The position numbers were made by a program, and so were the translations under genes. A stretch of 7,847 bases of DNA from CALLJL01 sp964627255 (GTDB taxonomy: Bacteria > Acidobacteriota > Aminicenantia > Aminicenantales > CALLJL01). Below, in pieces: positions 5,958-7,847 of this stretch. Each line of letters starts with the position of its first letter. Position 1 is the stretch's first letter. Under the pieces are notes generated by a model. The model saw nothing but the letters and a program-made list of their open reading frames with translations. It searched no databases and had not been told where the DNA came from. The stretch lies in assembly GCA_964627255.1 (NCBI GenBank), contig CAZVIN010000085.1, positions 1-7,847 of the forward strand, read 5' to 3'.

Positions 5958-7247
5958 ATGGACAAGTCAAAAAAAATCTTTTTCTATTTTCTGACCATTT
6001 TTTTCTTTTTTGGGCCGCTCCTGTCGGCCACTGAGGTCTCCAAGTTGCGCCTGAGTGAACTCCTTCGCTTGGCTCAGGAAAGAAATCCCGGCCTTCTGGC
6101 CCTTCAGCAGCAAGTAAAAGCTGCCCAATTCCGAATTTTGCCCCAGGCCACGCTTCCTGACCCTTTCCTTAGCTTAAACCTGAAAAATATCAGCCTTAGC
6201 CAATTCACTGTGGGGAAAGATATGATGAGTGGGGTAGGTTTTTCTGTCTCCCAAATGATTCCTTTTCCGGGAAAACTTCGGCTGCAGGGCGAGATAGCGG
6301 CGACGCAAGCCAAAAGAACGGAAGTCATGTTAAAGGCTTCAACTTGGAATCTATTTCGCCAAATAAAAGAACTTTATTTCCAGCTTTTTTATTATCAACG
6401 CGCTCTCGAAGTCCTGAATAAAAAAAGATTATTTTTGGCGAAGGCTCGGGAAGCAGCTACCATCCGCTATTCTGTTGGTGGGGGAGCTCAGAATGACGTT
6501 TTTAAAGCCCAGTTAGAAACGAGCGAGGTCGAGACCATGGTCAAGCCGATGGAGCAAATGAAGCAAGCTGTCGAGGGCCAGCTTAATGCTCTTCTGGCTT
6601 TTCCCGTAGAAAGACCTTGGGGAGAGGCAGAGGGGGTCCCATTTTATCAGTTAAAGACTTCGCTGGAAGAATTAATAGCTGCCGCCGAACAAAAATCGCC
6701 GCAGCTCGAGGAAACTCGCTTGCTGGTTGAAGTTAGGTCGAAAGAAGTTGACCTCAGCCGTCGGGAATTCTGGCCAAACTTTATGGTTCAAGCGGGTAAA
6801 GAATTCAAAGGGCCATTTAAAGACATGTACGAAGTTATGGTAGGCATAGAAATTCCGCTTTATTTTAAGCGCAAACAGGCTAATTCCCTCGAGGCGGCGG
6901 TGGCGGAACTGAGCGAAGCCCGGCATTCAGTAGTTGCCTTGCAAAATGAGTTGAATTCGATGATCAACGAGAATTATCTATTAGCTAAAAGTGCGGAGAA
7001 GTTAATTCAGATTACTCGCGATACCCTCCTTCCCCAGGCTTCCTTAGCTTTGGAATCATCCCTGGCTAATTATCAGGTGGGCAAGGTTGATTTTCTGAGC
7101 CTGCTTGCTGACATCGACAGTCTTTATTCTTACGAGATGGAATATTACCGCCAATTAAGCGACCTCTGGCGAGCTGTTTCTCGCTTAGAGGAATTGTGCG
7201 GCCTCAATATTTTGAACGAGGAGGCAGAAAGTGACAGAAAAAAATAA
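5958..7247 (+). CDS. TolC/CusC-like outer-membrane efflux protein
   Basis: The product has 429 residues, normal for the outer-membrane efflux protein (OEP) family. The ATG at 5958 has AGGAG five bases upstream, overlapping the stop of the M56 gene. A signal peptide covers about residues 1-24 (KKIFFYF...LLSATEV) with no lipobox cysteine, so unlike CusC it is probably not lipid-anchored. Two OEP repeats follow. The first begins RLSELLRLAQERNPGLLAL and includes LPDPFLSL and the strand-like GVGFSVSQMIPFPGKL. The second begins LEELIAAAEQKSPQLEE and includes FWPNFMVQAG and MVGIEIPLYF. Long heptad-rich helices follow each (for example WNLFRQIKELYFQLFYYQRAL), as expected for the alpha-barrel tunnel. 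As a trimer it would form the exit duct of a tripartite pump with the adaptor encoded next. The two genes overlap by 17 bases. Confidence 0.92.
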   Translation: MDKSKKIFFYFLTIFFFFGPLLSATEVSKLRLSELLRLAQERNPGLLALQQQVKAAQFRILPQATLPDPFLSLNLKNISLSQFTVGKDMMSGVGFSVSQMIPFPGKLRLQGEIAATQAKRTEVMLKASTWNLFRQIKELYFQLFYYQRALEVLNKKRLFLAKAREAATIRYSVGGGAQNDVFKAQLETSEVETMVKPMEQMKQAVEGQLNALLAFPVERPWGEAEGVPFYQLKTSLEELIAAAEQKSPQLEETRLLVEVRSKEVDLSRREFWPNFMVQAGKEFKGPFKDMYEVMVGIEIPLYFKRKQANSLEAAVAELSEARHSVVALQNELNSMINENYLLAKSAEKLIQITRDTLLPQASLALESSLANYQVGKVDFLSLLADIDSLYSYEMEYYRQLSDLWRAVSRLEELCGLNILNEEAESDRKK

Positions 7248-7847
7248 TAAAAGCCACAAAACAGGAACTGCGAAGAGTAAAATAATCATCAATCGCAGGG
7301 GTCCTCACCAAAAAAGTCCGCTATTTATTTATATTTTTGCCGGGTTAATTATTTTGGTAACTATTGGTTGGTTAACTAACTGCCGCCAAAAAGGAGAAAC
7401 AGAAAGCGCGGCTATTAGTCGTGAGGCCACTGTTTCCGCGTCTCAAGCTGAGTCTGGCTCTCACCAACATGGCTCTGGTGTAACCGCCGCTAAATCCCAA
7501 ACTGAGGAAAGTCAGAAAGTTAACCAAGAAAGGGAAGCCAAAACCCTTTATCATTGCCCGATGCATCCCAACTATATTTCTGATAAACCAGGCGAATGCC
7601 CGATTTGCGGCATGACCCTCGTGCCGATAGAAGAGGAGAAAAAAACCGCTGAAGCCACGCCAGAGGGGATGGTCGAAATAAGTCCAGAGAAACAGCAGCT
7701 TTTGGGAGTAACTTTTGGCCAGGTTGAGCTGCGGGAGCTCCATCGAATGATTTCCGCCTATGGTCGTTTGACCTATGATGAAACCCGTTTAGCCTCGGTT
7801 ACCACCAAATTTTCCGGCTGGGTGGAGGCTCTTTATGTTGATTATAC
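7231..7847 (+). CDS. CusB-like efflux adaptor with heavy-metal-binding domain (3' end outside window)
   Basis: Translation starts at GTG 7231, with GAGGAGG (7218-7224) six bases upstream and inside the end of the TolC-like gene. The frame stays open to the window end, giving 205 complete codons. A basic, polar N-terminus of 30 residues precedes one membrane segment (about 31-48), followed by TNC. That does not match a good lipobox, so the protein is probably anchored by this helix. A Ser/Gln/Glu-rich linker (about 52-104) contains HQH (78-80). The metal-binding domain spans about 107-132. It has Y107-H-C-P-M-H-P113 and C123-P-I-C-G-M128, the Cys/His/Met pattern of the domain found in CusB-type adaptors and P-type copper ATPases. 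The membrane-fusion fold starts near residue 147 (MVEISPEKQQLLGV, then SGWVEALYVDY). Such adaptors pass Cu(I), Ag(I) or related ions to an RND pump. A CusA-like pump gene is expected downstream but is not visible. Confidence 0.92.
   Translation, partial: MTEKNNKSHKTGTAKSKIIINRRGPHQKSPLFIYIFAGLIILVTIGWLTNCRQKGETESAAISREATVSASQAESGSHQHGSGVTAAKSQTEESQKVNQEREAKTLYHCPMHPNYISDKPGECPICGMTLVPIEEEKKTAEATPEGMVEISPEKQQLLGVTFGQVELRELHRMISAYGRLTYDETRLASVTTKFSGWVEALYVDY

Noticed and set aside
7372..7743. Minus-strand open frame of 123 codons at the right end
   Set aside because: It is antisense to the adaptor gene, whose metal-binding and fusion-protein motifs are clear; the hydrophobic translation is a by-product of that coding strand.

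Overview
The window comes from a Gram-negative bacterium: it encodes a TolC-type outer-membrane efflux protein and a periplasmic adaptor, and a secreted peptidase has a typical Sec signal. Strong AGGAGG-type ribosome sites and compact, overlapping genes also point to bacteria. The combination of an M64-type peptidase, TPR proteins and a BlaI/M56 pair would fit an environmental lineage such as Acidobacteriota or Aminicenantota. That assignment is only a guess from gene content; nothing in the window fixes the taxon.

Layout. (1) Bases 2-394, plus strand: the 3' end of a TPR-repeat protein whose start lies outside the window. (2) Bases 395-702: a gene-free, AT-rich convergent spacer. (3) Bases 703-4070, minus strand: a probable operon, read from high to low coordinates. 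It holds a 30-residue membrane peptide, a sodium:solute symporter (SSS) family transporter overlapping it by ATGA, two very short doubtful ORFs, and a secreted M64 (IgA-protease-like) metallopeptidase. (4) Bases 4071-4535: a divergent regulatory spacer with one well-defined promoter and operator facing right. (5) Bases 4536-7847, plus strand: a tightly packed operon of a BlaI/MecI/CopY-type repressor, an M56 (BlaR1-like) membrane protease, a TolC/CusC-like outer-membrane protein, and the start of a CusB-like adaptor with a heavy-metal-binding domain. The window ends inside the adaptor.

How the parts may work together. In the right-hand operon the repressor probably binds the 17-bp palindrome TTCTACAATCTGTAGAA, which exactly fills the spacer between TTGACA and TAAAAT. 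The M56 protease probably inactivates the repressor; the repressor has an Asn-Phe pair like the one cut in BlaI and MecI. The regulated cargo is metal efflux rather than beta-lactam resistance, and the protease lacks a penicillin-binding sensor domain. It ends instead in a short tail carrying His, Cys and His. A metal-sensing BlaI/M56 switch for Cus-type efflux is the main hypothesis here. In the left-hand operon a secreted peptidase next to a PutP-like transporter suggests use of external protein or peptides. The 30-residue peptide resembles, in size, position and coupling, the small accessory subunits known for some symporters. The transporter itself has Gly-Arg where PutP has the Asp-Met that contains its coupling aspartate.
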